NCBI RefSeq assembly: GCF_000527035.1 | Contig: NZ_AZUK01000001.1 | Span: 1-64,000, forward strand | Source: Tolumonas lignilytica | GTDB lineage: Bacteria; Pseudomonadota; Gammaproteobacteria; Enterobacterales; Aeromonadaceae | Reading direction: 5' to 3' | DNA: 64,000 nucleotides | Part shown: positions 1 to 6,570 of the stretch, in pieces | Layout: each line of letters begins with the position of its first letter | Numbering within the stretch: position 1 is the stretch's first letter | Made by a program: the position numbers and the translations under genes | The notes under the pieces: model-generated | What the model was told of the DNA's origin: nothing | The model's input: only the letters and a program-made list of their open reading frames with translations | Databases searched by the model: none

Positions 1-10
1 TTTTTGTTAT
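1..10 (-). other. partial integron attC site at window edge
   Basis: The first ten bases repeat the right-hand end shared by the complete attC sites further along (a run of T followed by GTTAT). On the minus strand this is the R'' end of an attC that closes the NUDIX cassette, so the array continues to the left of the window. Only the end is visible, so assignment rests on this short match and on its correct position downstream of a cassette gene. Confidence 0.6.
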
Positions 11-239
11 GTGATTTTGGCTGCAGCAAAAGACGGTTTTTTTGAGAGCAAAAGCTACCGCACTGACTATCGACAATCAGATGCCCAACAACCGTGTTCT
101 GCTCTTGATTTACTCATATGAACATGATGCCGAATGGTACTGAAAGAGACAAATGAAATTGGGGACTCAATTAATGAAAACTGAGCTATATCAATGCTGT
201 GCATCATATCTGTGCAAGGTGATGATAGATTAATCAGCA

Positions 240-644
240 TTAGAATTTAGCACTGGTAACAACACCCGAAAAATTAAGGCAGTCAGATATGCGCTGTTGC
301 TGGACAGCACTGAGTTCTGAAATTGAGGCATAACGAAATTCAGAATGTTCATGACTGAGAATGATGTTAGAAGGCGAGGGCAGTTCGCAACGGAAAATGA
401 AAGCCTGTGAATTATAGGCAGAATGGAAATACACACCGCTGAGATAATGGATAAGAATTTCAGACCCGAGTTCTTCTCGGCACTCGCGGATCAACGCTTC
501 GTGAATGGTTTCACCGGGCTCTAATGCACCACCAGGAAGCCCCCAGGATTTGGAACCGTAATCGGCTTTTAAGAGTAAAACTTGCCCTTCGGAATTAAGA
601 ATGACCGCATGACTGCTGAGCCTGAATTTATCATCAAAAGCCAT
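240..644 (-). CDS. NUDIX (MutT-type) hydrolase in an integron cassette
   Basis: This 134-aa protein is about the usual single-domain NUDIX length. Residues 38-60 carry the NUDIX box: a GALEPGE start followed seven residues later by RECREELG, which fits the GX5EX7REUXEEXGU pattern that binds Mg2+ and cleaves nucleoside diphosphates linked to another moiety. The substrate cannot be told from sequence. The start at 644 is preceded by AAGGGG five bases upstream. It is the only gene of its cassette, lying between the attC at 660-717 and the edge attC at 1-10. The 229 bp after its stop (11-239) are unusually long for a cassette tail; the only reading frame noticed there is 16 codons and not credible. 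NUDIX proteins are frequent cassette cargo. Confidence 0.85.
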   Translation of the reverse strand: MAFDDKFRLSSHAVILNSEGQVLLLKADYGSKSWGLPGGALEPGETIHEALIRECREELGSEILIHYLSGVYFHSAYNSQAFIFRCELPSPSNIILSHEHSEFRYASISELSAVQQQRISDCLNFSGVVTSAKF

Positions 645-659
645 GACAACCCCTTAATC

Positions 660-717
660 ACATAACTTCGAATTGTGCGGTGGCTGAAAGCCATCCGACA
701 CTAATTTTTTGTTATAT
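660..717 (-). other. attC recombination site (58-bp class)
   Basis: The site is bounded by ACATAAC (660-666) and GTTATAT (711-717) and has an imperfect palindromic middle (GCGGTGG ... CCATCCG). It is nearly identical to the site at 1452-1509, differing only in the outer core bases. On the minus strand it reads TAACAAAAAATTA at the gene-proximal end, the usual arrangement at the 3' side of a cassette gene. The TAA stop of the 712-1431 gene lies inside it. Confidence 0.88.
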
Positions 718-1431
718 TGGTTTTTTTGTGGACAGGTGCTCTATTTTATATTTTTGAGATAAGTGAAAAATGTGAGATTTAATACCATCATATATGGCGA
801 TATTGTTATCACCAACCTCTATTAATAAACCTGTGACATTGATGTTGGAGTCTGAATCGAAATAATTTATACAATTGTTGAAATTCATTTTTGATTTTTC
901 AATGCAACCAACCTTATTGAATCGAGCTAAATCAGCAAATGAATTGTCATAACCTGTTTGATATGCCCAGTATGGCAATAAACAAAGTAGCAACATGAAA
1001 ACAAAAATAAAATAACCAATGGTGAAGATTGGCGATAAGATGTGAGCAAGGATTTTTGTTATTTCTATTTCGTAACTATTAGTTATGCTGTCAATTAGTT
1101 TGTTGAATTTTATTGAACTTATTTTTATATTCTTAGTGCGTCTAAATATTTGAGCTAGAGCCAAAATTAAAACCGCCACAACCAAAACAACCCAATGTAT
1201 GTTTTTAATGATAAAGCTAAATTTTTCTATGAGCCATATGGTTATGTAAGTTGTTTTATAATAAATAAAATAAAAAGCATTTATATAATAATTAGGTATA
1301 GATAGCGGGAAATAACCAGAGTCTACACCATATGCATTTAGTATCCCTTGATGATAAAAAAGACCAATCATATATGATGTCGGAGCAATGATTATTGCTA
1401 TGGTTGAGTAAAGTATTGTGGATATCTTCAT
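712..1431 (-). CDS. cassette-encoded multi-pass membrane protein, unknown function
   Basis: I do not recognise this 239-aa protein. Hydrophobic stretches near residues 5-25, 45-68, 80-98 and 128-155 suggest about four membrane segments. They are followed by a soluble C-terminal tail of roughly 80 residues with paired cysteines (C179 and C190 approximately) that would lie on one side of the membrane. It is very AT-rich with strong use of A/T-ending codons, unlike the backbone genes beyond 6.5 kb. It fills one cassette, and its stop codon overlaps the attC core. The Shine-Dalgarno is weak, so expression may depend on an upstream promoter in the array. Confidence 0.7.
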   Translation of the reverse strand: MKISTILYSTIAIIIAPTSYMIGLFYHQGILNAYGVDSGYFPLSIPNYYINAFYFIYYKTTYITIWLIEKFSFIIKNIHWVVLVVAVLILALAQIFRRTKNIKISSIKFNKLIDSITNSYEIEITKILAHILSPIFTIGYFIFVFMLLLCLLPYWAYQTGYDNSFADLARFNKVGCIEKSKMNFNNCINYFDSDSNINVTGLLIEVGDNNIAIYDGIKSHIFHLSQKYKIEHLSTKKPI

Positions 1432-1451
1432 AGATTAAACTCACAGAACCA

Positions 1452-1509
1452 ATATAACTTCGAATTGTGCGGTGGCTGAAAGCCATCCGACACTAATTTT
1501 TTGTTAGGT
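1452..1509 (-). other. attC recombination site (58-bp class)
   Basis: Bounded by ATATAAC (1452-1458) and GTTAGGT (1503-1509); the latter reads ACCTAAC on the minus strand, a perfect RYYYAAC core. The interior is the same as at 660-717. It closes the two-gene cassette 1511-2376. Confidence 0.88.
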
Positions 1510-1510
1510 T

Positions 1511-1825
1511 TTAGTCGAAAAAATCGTTTATATCGTTTTCTATGTTGTTAGCATTAACAATTATTGATTCGTATAAATGCTGCATAATTGAATAATCATC
1601 TTCATCATCTCTTACTGTAAATGGTGTTGATTTACCATCTGTAACCAGTCTGAAATGAAAAGAAGACATGCATCGATCTTCATCAAAATGGGAATTTATA
1701 TGTAAAGTATGGTTTTTATGATCACAAAAATATGCTAGAGAGTCAGCTTCTTGCCATGATAATTGATTATTTTCAGTTGCGGACTGAAGTTTGAATATAA
1801 AATCTCTTAATTTTTTAGGAATCAT
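1511..1825 (-). CDS. small soluble cassette protein, second gene of a pair
   Basis: This 104-aa protein has no recognised family. It is acidic at its C-terminus (DDEDDYS and ENDINDFFD), lacks a signal peptide or membrane segment, and is probably cytoplasmic. Its ATG overlaps the TGA of the upstream membrane protein (ATGA, 1822-1825) and is preceded by GGAG, so the two are translationally coupled. A small soluble protein coupled to a small membrane protein within one cassette resembles toxin-antitoxin, immunity or defence modules, but nothing in the sequence proves that. Confidence 0.7.
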   Translation of the reverse strand: MIPKKLRDFIFKLQSATENNQLSWQEADSLAYFCDHKNHTLHINSHFDEDRCMSSFHFRLVTDGKSTPFTVRDDEDDYSIMQHLYESIIVNANNIENDINDFFD

Positions 1826-2376
1826 TTTTTATACTCCGTGAAATTATTGGTCGCACCCTGAATCTCAGCTAAGTGACTTGTGATTGCAAATAAAGCTTGT
1901 TTAGTTTTCTTTGTCGAGGCATTCAGCTTATTTGTATTCGGATTATAAGCATAAGCCGCTATTATAGAACGATTTTTTCTGTAATCAGAGTTTTGGTCTT
2001 TAAGTTGCTCATGAAAAACTTGGGAATATAACCGAACAATCTGACAAAGTGTTATTGAAGCGATTGGTTTTCCTTCATCTAAAGTTGATATTGCTAAGTT
2101 TATTACACTTTGACACTCAATGATTTCTCTTGCACTAATCAACCCAGTTACAGCATGCAACGCTCGTTGAACTTCTTCACTTGCATGTTGAGATGCATTT
2201 TTCGTTCTTTTTAATTCGATTATTGCAAATATAATTCCGTATGCTGTTGCAAATGAACTTATTGTACCAAGCGTAGATGGTGGATCTTTGATTAGATCAG
2301 ATTTCCATTGAACAACAGTTATAAACAATAGAGTTATGATTGTTGCACTAATGATATGAGTATGTTTTTCAATCAT
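1822..2376 (-). CDS. cassette membrane protein with cytoplasmic helical domain
   Basis: This 184-aa protein is not recognised. Two N-terminal hydrophobic segments (about residues 7-23 and 36-53) are followed by a helical, charged region of about 130 residues beginning at ELKRTKNASQHASEE. The topology (two transmembrane helices then a cytosolic helical domain) is seen in several phage-defence effectors and in DUF4760-like proteins; that comparison is by architecture only. Start ATG at 2376 has AGG seven bases upstream. It is followed by the overlapping 1511-1825 gene in the same cassette. Confidence 0.7.
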   Translation of the reverse strand: MIEKHTHIISATIITLLFITVVQWKSDLIKDPPSTLGTISSFATAYGIIFAIIELKRTKNASQHASEEVQRALHAVTGLISAREIIECQSVINLAISTLDEGKPIASITLCQIVRLYSQVFHEQLKDQNSDYRKNRSIIAAYAYNPNTNKLNASTKKTKQALFAITSHLAEIQGATNNFTEYKK

Positions 2377-2399
2377 ATTAATACCTGATTTATCATGAA

Positions 2400-2476
2400 A
2401 CCTAACTTCTAATTAAACGGCGGCACGCAGTGCCGTCCAGTGAGCGAAGCGAACGTGTTTGAATTATTTGTTATAA
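2400..2476 (-). other. attC recombination site (77-bp class)
   Basis: Bounded by ACCTAAC (2400-2406) and GTTATAA (2470-2476). It contains a GCGGCACGCAGTGCCGTCC hairpin and the GTGAGCGAAGCGAACG segment also present in the sites at 3881 and 5735. It belongs to a second, longer attC family in the same array. The TAA of the MarR-family gene lies inside it. Confidence 0.88.
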
Positions 2477-2932
2477 GTCGTTTTGATTAATTATTTGTGC
2501 GGTCAGATTTTTATACGAACAGAGATTTATCTCATTTAGAACACCAAAAAACTCTTCATCAGCATTTTCAACCGCAATAATTGCATCAGCAATAATGTTA
2601 TTGCCTTGAGCTGTTAACTGAACATTGACTGCTCGTTTGTCATGTTCATCAGGTGTTCTTACGACTAGACCGAATGATTCTAGCTGTCTAATTGCTTTTG
2701 ACAGCGTCATTTTTTCAATTTTTGTATGCGTAACAAGTGCTGCTTGAGTAGATAGTTGTTGGTGCTCCTGAAACCAACGCAAAGAGGCAAGAATGGCATA
2801 TTGTGTTTGAGTGATTTCAAACACAGAAAGCGCTTGCGATAATCTGGCTTGCCAGAGCCCCATGAGTTTCCATAATAGAAATCCTGGACTGGCATCTGCG
2901 ACATCATATTTAAAAGGGCTGTTTTCTGACAT
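2471..2932 (-). CDS. MarR-family transcriptional regulator
   Basis: A 153-aa winged-helix regulator. The central region has the MarR wHTH pattern: TQTQYAILASLRW, then a recognition-helix region TKIEKMTLSKAIRQLE, then the wing DEHDKRAVNVQLTAQG, with the Asp-Arg-Ala wing typical of the family. I chose the ATG at 2932 because the protein from there matches family length; an upstream in-frame start would add a basic tail lying entirely inside the preceding gene. It overlaps the SRPBCC gene by 23 bp, so the two form an operon in one cassette. The palindrome at 3374-3397 over the operon promoter is its likely autoregulatory operator. Confidence 0.87.
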   Translation of the reverse strand: MSENSPFKYDVADASPGFLLWKLMGLWQARLSQALSVFEITQTQYAILASLRWFQEHQQLSTQAALVTHTKIEKMTLSKAIRQLESFGLVVRTPDEHDKRAVNVQLTAQGNNIIADAIIAVENADEEFFGVLNEINLCSYKNLTAQIINQNDL

Positions 2933-3344
2933 CGCGCACTTTCTTAAGTAGATTTTCAGTTTGAGTCGGTAAGCTTTCAACAATGCCTTTTGCGATAAGT
3001 CGTTTCCATAAAAAAGCCAAAGGCCCGCAAATGCGGATAGTTGATTTCAGTTCAATACAGTCAGCATGAGATATAATTTCATGTTTATCATACATTTTGG
3101 CCAGAGGTAGTTTAGTTAAGTCTGTGAAGAGACTATTTTCAACTACTTCGGTGATTTCAATTGAGAAGGTCGGCGCACCTTTGGGTTTAAATTTAAAAAC
3201 GGAGCCAACCTTAAAATCAACATCTAATCGAGCAAATTCAATGTCATCTTGCCAAATATGCCATTGATTAACATCTGTCCAGACATTCCATACTTCTTCG
3301 ACGGTAACGTCCGACACCATCTGACTATAACTTTGCTGCCACAT
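2910..3344 (-). CDS. SRPBCC (START/polyketide cyclase-like) domain protein
   Basis: A 144-aa protein with the SRPBCC layout: an N-terminal strand, then EEVWNVWTDVNQWHIWQDDI (helices with the family's W.v.td...W..W), a G-S-F-K-K-P strand region, and a C-terminal helix ending in ENLLKKV. Family members bind hydrophobic ligands in a deep pocket; the ligand is unknown. The start at 3344 is supported by AGGAG six bases upstream; the longer reading frame from 3374 would begin within the operator. Coupling to a MarR regulator suggests the protein handles the same small hydrophobic compound the regulator senses (inference). Confidence 0.82.
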   Translation of the reverse strand: MWQQSYSQMVSDVTVEEVWNVWTDVNQWHIWQDDIEFARLDVDFKVGSVFKFKPKGAPTFSIEITEVVENSLFTDLTKLPLAKMYDKHEIISHADCIELKSTIRICGPLAFLWKRLIAKGIVESLPTQTENLLKKVRDVRKQPF

Positions 3345-3373
3345 AACTAACTCCTCATGCTGTTGTGTTATCA

Positions 3374-3404
3374 ATATAGTAAACTAGTTTACTATATGCA
3401 ACAA
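3374..3404 (-). promoter_or_regulatory. promoter with 24-bp perfect palindromic operator
   Basis: On the minus strand a -35 TTGTTG (3399-3404) and a -10 TACTAT (3376-3381) are 17 bp apart. The 24 bases 3374-3397 form a perfect palindrome centred on AAACTAGTTT that fills the spacer and the -10. Size, AT-richness and placement fit a MarR-type operator repressing the SRPBCC-MarR operon. The promoter lies inside the cassette, downstream of the attC at 3416-3475, so this cassette does not need the array's own promoter. Confidence 0.75.
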
Positions 3405-3415
3405 CGCGCGAAGAC

Positions 3416-3475
3416 TTATAACTTCGTTTTATGCGGTGGCACGTAGTGCCATCCGACATTAAAATTTTGTTAGAT
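3416..3475 (-). other. attC recombination site (60-bp class)
   Basis: Bounded by TTATAAC (3416-3422) and GTTAGAT (3469-3475), with a GCGGTGGCACGTAGTGCCATCCG hairpin core akin to the 58-bp sites. It closes the geneless cassette 3476-3880. Confidence 0.87.
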
Positions 3476-3880
3476 ATGAACAAATAAATGCTGTTTATTA
3501 TCAACCAAAAAGCACGCTAATTGGTGCCACGGACTTTCGTTTTTCACTGTGCTTGATTCAAACAACCGCTTGGAATTACTCGCCGGCAATATCGAATCAG
3601 CGAACTTTGCCGAATTTTCGAATCAGCTGATTTATGAGCGGGAAGTGGTTGCTAAAAAAACTACGCCCCGATGATGAGCCGCTTAGGCGTTACACGCTGA
3701 CGGCGTTGAAGGTTGCCGAAGACGTAACCCGCGCAGGCTTTCAGTTTGCCGAATCAACGTGAATTCATGTGTTGCGCGAGGCAACCCACGCACAGATAGT
3801 GAGCCGTAAACACCACTGGACCCTCTGCACAGCCGCTTTAAGGCTTGAATTCACCCGCCAACAATTAAGCCGTTTTTATT
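3476..3880 (-). repeat. geneless integron cassette body, copy 1 of a repeated element
   Basis: These roughly 410 bases between two attC sites hold no convincing gene. They are clearly related, with many substitutions and small indels, to 5812-6216. Shared blocks include GGATGATGAGCCGCT, AAGGTTGCCGAAGAC and AGCCGCTTTAAGGCT. On the minus strand a 50-codon open frame (ending HLFVHI) stops exactly at the attC core and aligns loosely with the frame in copy 2, so a decayed or very short gene is possible. Indels between the copies do not keep to multiples of three, favouring a non-coding or degenerate element. Confidence 0.7.
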
Positions 3881-3957
3881 ATCTAACTTTTACTTAAATG
3901 GCTGCACGAAGTGCAGTCCAGTGAGCGAAGCGAACGTATTTCAAGTTTTTGTTAGAT
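3881..3957 (-). other. attC recombination site (77-bp class)
   Basis: Bounded by ATCTAAC (3881-3887) and GTTAGAT (3951-3957), with a GGCTGCACGAAGTGCAGTCC hairpin and the shared GTGAGCGAAGCGAACG segment. It closes the HEPN cassette, whose TAA stop (3952-3954) lies inside it. Confidence 0.88.
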
Positions 3958-5721
3958 TTTATTATCTGGGCCAAAAATGATGCTGATTATATTTTTTGAT
4001 GATATATCACTGCTATTGATAAATTTGTCATGATGTTTTTTTATGGTGGATTGTTCTAGTAAAAAATTATCAATCGAATTAATTGATTCATATCTGATTT
4101 TGCTTAATACCACAAAATTAATAATCATATCCAAGTAATAATGAGCTATTTCAACAATATTTTCACCTCGTTGAATTAAGGCGCCTTGGTGAACAATCCT
4201 ATTTCTTGTTCTATATACTCGACGTATATCTTTTATAGATTTTTCTTCTATGAATTTTTTTGATTTCTTTATGAGTTCTTTATTTTGGAACTCCTTAACT
4301 AGCAGCATGAATTTATATCTAAGAAGTGGGACCTCATTCATTTCTGCCAACAATAATTCTGCTTGAGGCTCAAACTCTTTGAGCGCAACCAATGCTAAAG
4401 TGCTTCGAATATCGCTAACTCTCCAAAGCTCGGGAAGTTGTTGAACTACTCTATAAAACAAATCACTATTCCATTCTTTAAGATAGACGCATAAGATGTC
4501 AACTCTATGTTTTAAATATTGATTCGATATTACAGTTTGAATTGCGTTTTCTATCGATGATATATGAGAATCTTTTGTGTTTATTAATAATGTTTCAAGA
4601 CAGATCCATAAGTTTAAAATCTGAGACGAAGCATCTTTTGTCTCTAAGGAAAGTGAATGAATGTCAATAGCTCTGGTGAATCGTTTTAATGAGTCATCTA
4701 GTAAGCCAAACTTGCCAATAAAAACCGGTAATATCTCTTTTGTATCCTCAATATCATAATCGTGCAATTTAGACATCGAGTTCATTGTCGCATTTGCTTG
4801 AAACGCACGTTTTTTATGATCATCTCTAACTAAACAATAATTTGATATCCAAACCTTTTTCTTGTGGTGGAATAACGTGAATATATCACTTATTCGAGAT
4901 ATTAGATCTTCAGCTCGTTTCATTGCCCCTAGATAATCTTTCGCTTTGACATTATTGCATTTTATTATAGATCTTGAGTTATTTCTTTTAAAAAATATTT
5001 TCTCTGCTTTTGAGTTATATTCAAAATCTTTATTTTCGATTATTTCAGCGTTGAACTCACTGCATGAGTCTTGAATTTCATCAAATAACTTTGAACAGTG
5101 AAAATACACGTCATAAACTCTATCTCTTAGATCGAATTTATCTAAAAATAAATTAATATCTTCGTTTTTTGTTATTTTTTGTTTTTTGTTGAAAAAGGTT
5201 GTATTTATAAAGTGATATATCGTACCTTTAGCATAACCATTTGATATTAAAAACTCAAACATTAACGTTGCAATATTATGGATTTTTCCTTTTTGTTTTG
5301 GCTGTTGTAAAATTTCATTAATATGTTTTCTTAGTGTTTTAAGGTAATTTTTTGGGCTTAGCTTAAGCTTTAATAACTCAAGTGTGTTAATTTTGTTTTT
5401 TTCATTTCCATCTTTTAATGAAATAATATATTCCTTTAACTTATCACCTATTAGCTGTGTGGAAATAGGGTCGTTTTTAATTTTTTGCTCAAGCTCTTCT
5501 TGTAATAAATCAACTTCCTTTGCGTTAACGCTTAAAGAAAATTTCTCATATGTTTCTAACAGTTCGATATATTCATCAATTATATCTTGCACTGTGGCTG
5601 ATATGTTTTTTTCTAAAAACTCTGAATGATCGTAAGATAGTTCTTGTATTCGTTGCACAAAAAATAGCAGTGATTCTAATTGTATTATGTTTTGCCAGTT
5701 GTCTGTTGTATTAAAAATCAT
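3952..5721 (-). CDS. HEPN-domain (ApeA-like) protein, candidate defence effector
   Basis: This 589-aa soluble protein has a C-terminal HEPN signature: RNRIVH at residues 506-511 (the R-X4-H catalytic motif of HEPN ribonucleases), preceded by a long helix and a segment reading NLWICLETLL near residue 370 that resembles the start of ApeA-type HEPN domains. The N-terminal ~350 residues are helical and charged, with no family I can name. HEPN proteins of this type cleave RNA, often tRNA, upon phage infection. The start at 5721 has AGGGAA upstream but lies only 13 bp from the attC at 5735-5811, so its promoter must come from the attC or from the geneless cassette beyond it. Very AT-rich, consistent with transfer. 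HEPN assignment is fairly firm; the defence role is inference. Confidence 0.75.
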   Translation of the reverse strand: MIFNTTDNWQNIIQLESLLFFVQRIQELSYDHSEFLEKNISATVQDIIDEYIELLETYEKFSLSVNAKEVDLLQEELEQKIKNDPISTQLIGDKLKEYIISLKDGNEKNKINTLELLKLKLSPKNYLKTLRKHINEILQQPKQKGKIHNIATLMFEFLISNGYAKGTIYHFINTTFFNKKQKITKNEDINLFLDKFDLRDRVYDVYFHCSKLFDEIQDSCSEFNAEIIENKDFEYNSKAEKIFFKRNNSRSIIKCNNVKAKDYLGAMKRAEDLISRISDIFTLFHHKKKVWISNYCLVRDDHKKRAFQANATMNSMSKLHDYDIEDTKEILPVFIGKFGLLDDSLKRFTRAIDIHSLSLETKDASSQILNLWICLETLLINTKDSHISSIENAIQTVISNQYLKHRVDILCVYLKEWNSDLFYRVVQQLPELWRVSDIRSTLALVALKEFEPQAELLLAEMNEVPLLRYKFMLLVKEFQNKELIKKSKKFIEEKSIKDIRRVYRTRNRIVHQGALIQRGENIVEIAHYYLDMIINFVVLSKIRYESINSIDNFLLEQSTIKKHHDKFINSSDISSKNIISIIFGPDNKI

Positions 5722-5734
5722 AATTTCCCTTAAA

Positions 5735-5811
5735 ATCTAACTATAAGTTAAACGGCGGCACGCAGTGCCGTCCAGTGAGCAAAGCGAACGTGTTTAAACG
5801 CCTTGTTAGGT
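5735..5811 (-). other. attC recombination site (77-bp class)
   Basis: Bounded by ATCTAAC (5735-5741) and GTTAGGT (5805-5811). Its GCGGCACGCAGTGCCGTCC hairpin is identical to that of the site at 2400-2476. It closes the geneless cassette 5812-6223. Confidence 0.88.
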
Positions 5812-6216
5812 AGGAGAATAAAGGATATATCTTTTATTCATCACCACTGAACTGGCTAATTGGTACACGGACTTCAATGCGGCCACTGCACCTGCTTTAA
5901 ACCACCGCTCGGAATTACCCACCGACAGAGTTGAAACTGCCGGTTTACTTTGTGTTTCACTGACATCATTCAGGAAATGGGGAGTGGGCATCTCAAATCG
6001 AAACGCCCGGATGATGAGCCGCTCCAGGCATACACACCGACGGCCTAGAAGGTTGCCGAAGACATAACCAGTGCGGAATCGAATTACACACCGGAAGTGA
6101 GATCATGAGTTATGCAAGGCAACCATTTCACCGGAAGTGAGCCGCAAACAACACGGAACCCTCATACCAGCCGCTTTAAGGCTCGAATTTACCGCAAAAA
6201 ATTAAGAAAATTAATT
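5812..6216 (-). repeat. geneless integron cassette body, copy 2 of a repeated element
   Basis: Same length, to within a base or two, as copy 1 at 3476-3880, and alignable with it over nearly the whole stretch. A 61-codon frame (5806-5991, minus) ends at the attC, but only its last ~50 codons have an open counterpart in copy 1 and similarity is loose, so I do not call it a gene. The element lies immediately upstream (in cassette direction) of the HEPN gene and could supply its promoter. Confidence 0.7.
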
Positions 6217-6223
6217 ACCTAAC
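6217..6223 (-). other. terminal integron core site (array boundary)
   Basis: ACCTAAC here reads GTTAGGT on the minus strand, a perfect GTTRRRY core, at the 5' edge of the last cassette. No attC palindrome follows on its right, so it could be the core of an attI or a scar of one. No integrase gene lies beyond it in the window. Confidence 0.6.
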
Positions 6224-6570
6224 AATTTATTACTACGAAATTATCCCCAAATACCTCAAAAAACATCATTAAAAGCGGAAAGATCTCTTCGCTAGTAAAA
6301 GCGATATCGGGGCATACAGGGGGATGAAATACGGAAAAAATCCGCAAATCAGCTTTAGGAACGCTACCGCCCCTAGCTGTCGTTGCCAGAGCCCGTGAAT
6401 GTCTGTTGTGCTTGTGGATATGCCGTAACTGTCATCTTTAACAGCCTAAATATGTCTGTCTAAGTTGGCAATTGAAACCATAAGGTTGGAAGTGATCTAG
6501 ATCAAGGTTGGTTGTTTTCATTTGAGGAAATGCCCCTCTGTGGTGGCTCAGAGGGGAGTGAAGCAGGGGG
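6224..6570. other. intergenic boundary between integron array and chromosome backbone
   Basis: About 350 bp with no supported gene. A 65-codon minus-strand frame at 6438-6635 overlaps the 3' end of the CvfB-like gene in another frame and is not credible. The stretch holds a terminator hairpin (6533-6556) and a GATCTAGATC palindrome near 6495. I see no integrase remnant and no recognisable attI beyond the core site. Confidence 0.6.
6533..6556 (-). terminator. terminator hairpin after the CvfB-like gene
   Basis: CCCCTCTG (6533-6540) pairs with CAGAGGGG (6549-6556) across an 8-base loop, 15 bp past the stop of the minus-strand gene. The following U-tract on the minus strand is weak (CATTTCC), so termination may be partial. 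Confidence 0.55.

Noticed and set aside
5806-5991. 61-codon minus-strand frame in geneless cassette copy 2
   Set aside because: Only loosely matched by an open frame in copy 1, which has a stop partway and frame-changing indels; no good ribosome site. Kept as part of the repeat instead.
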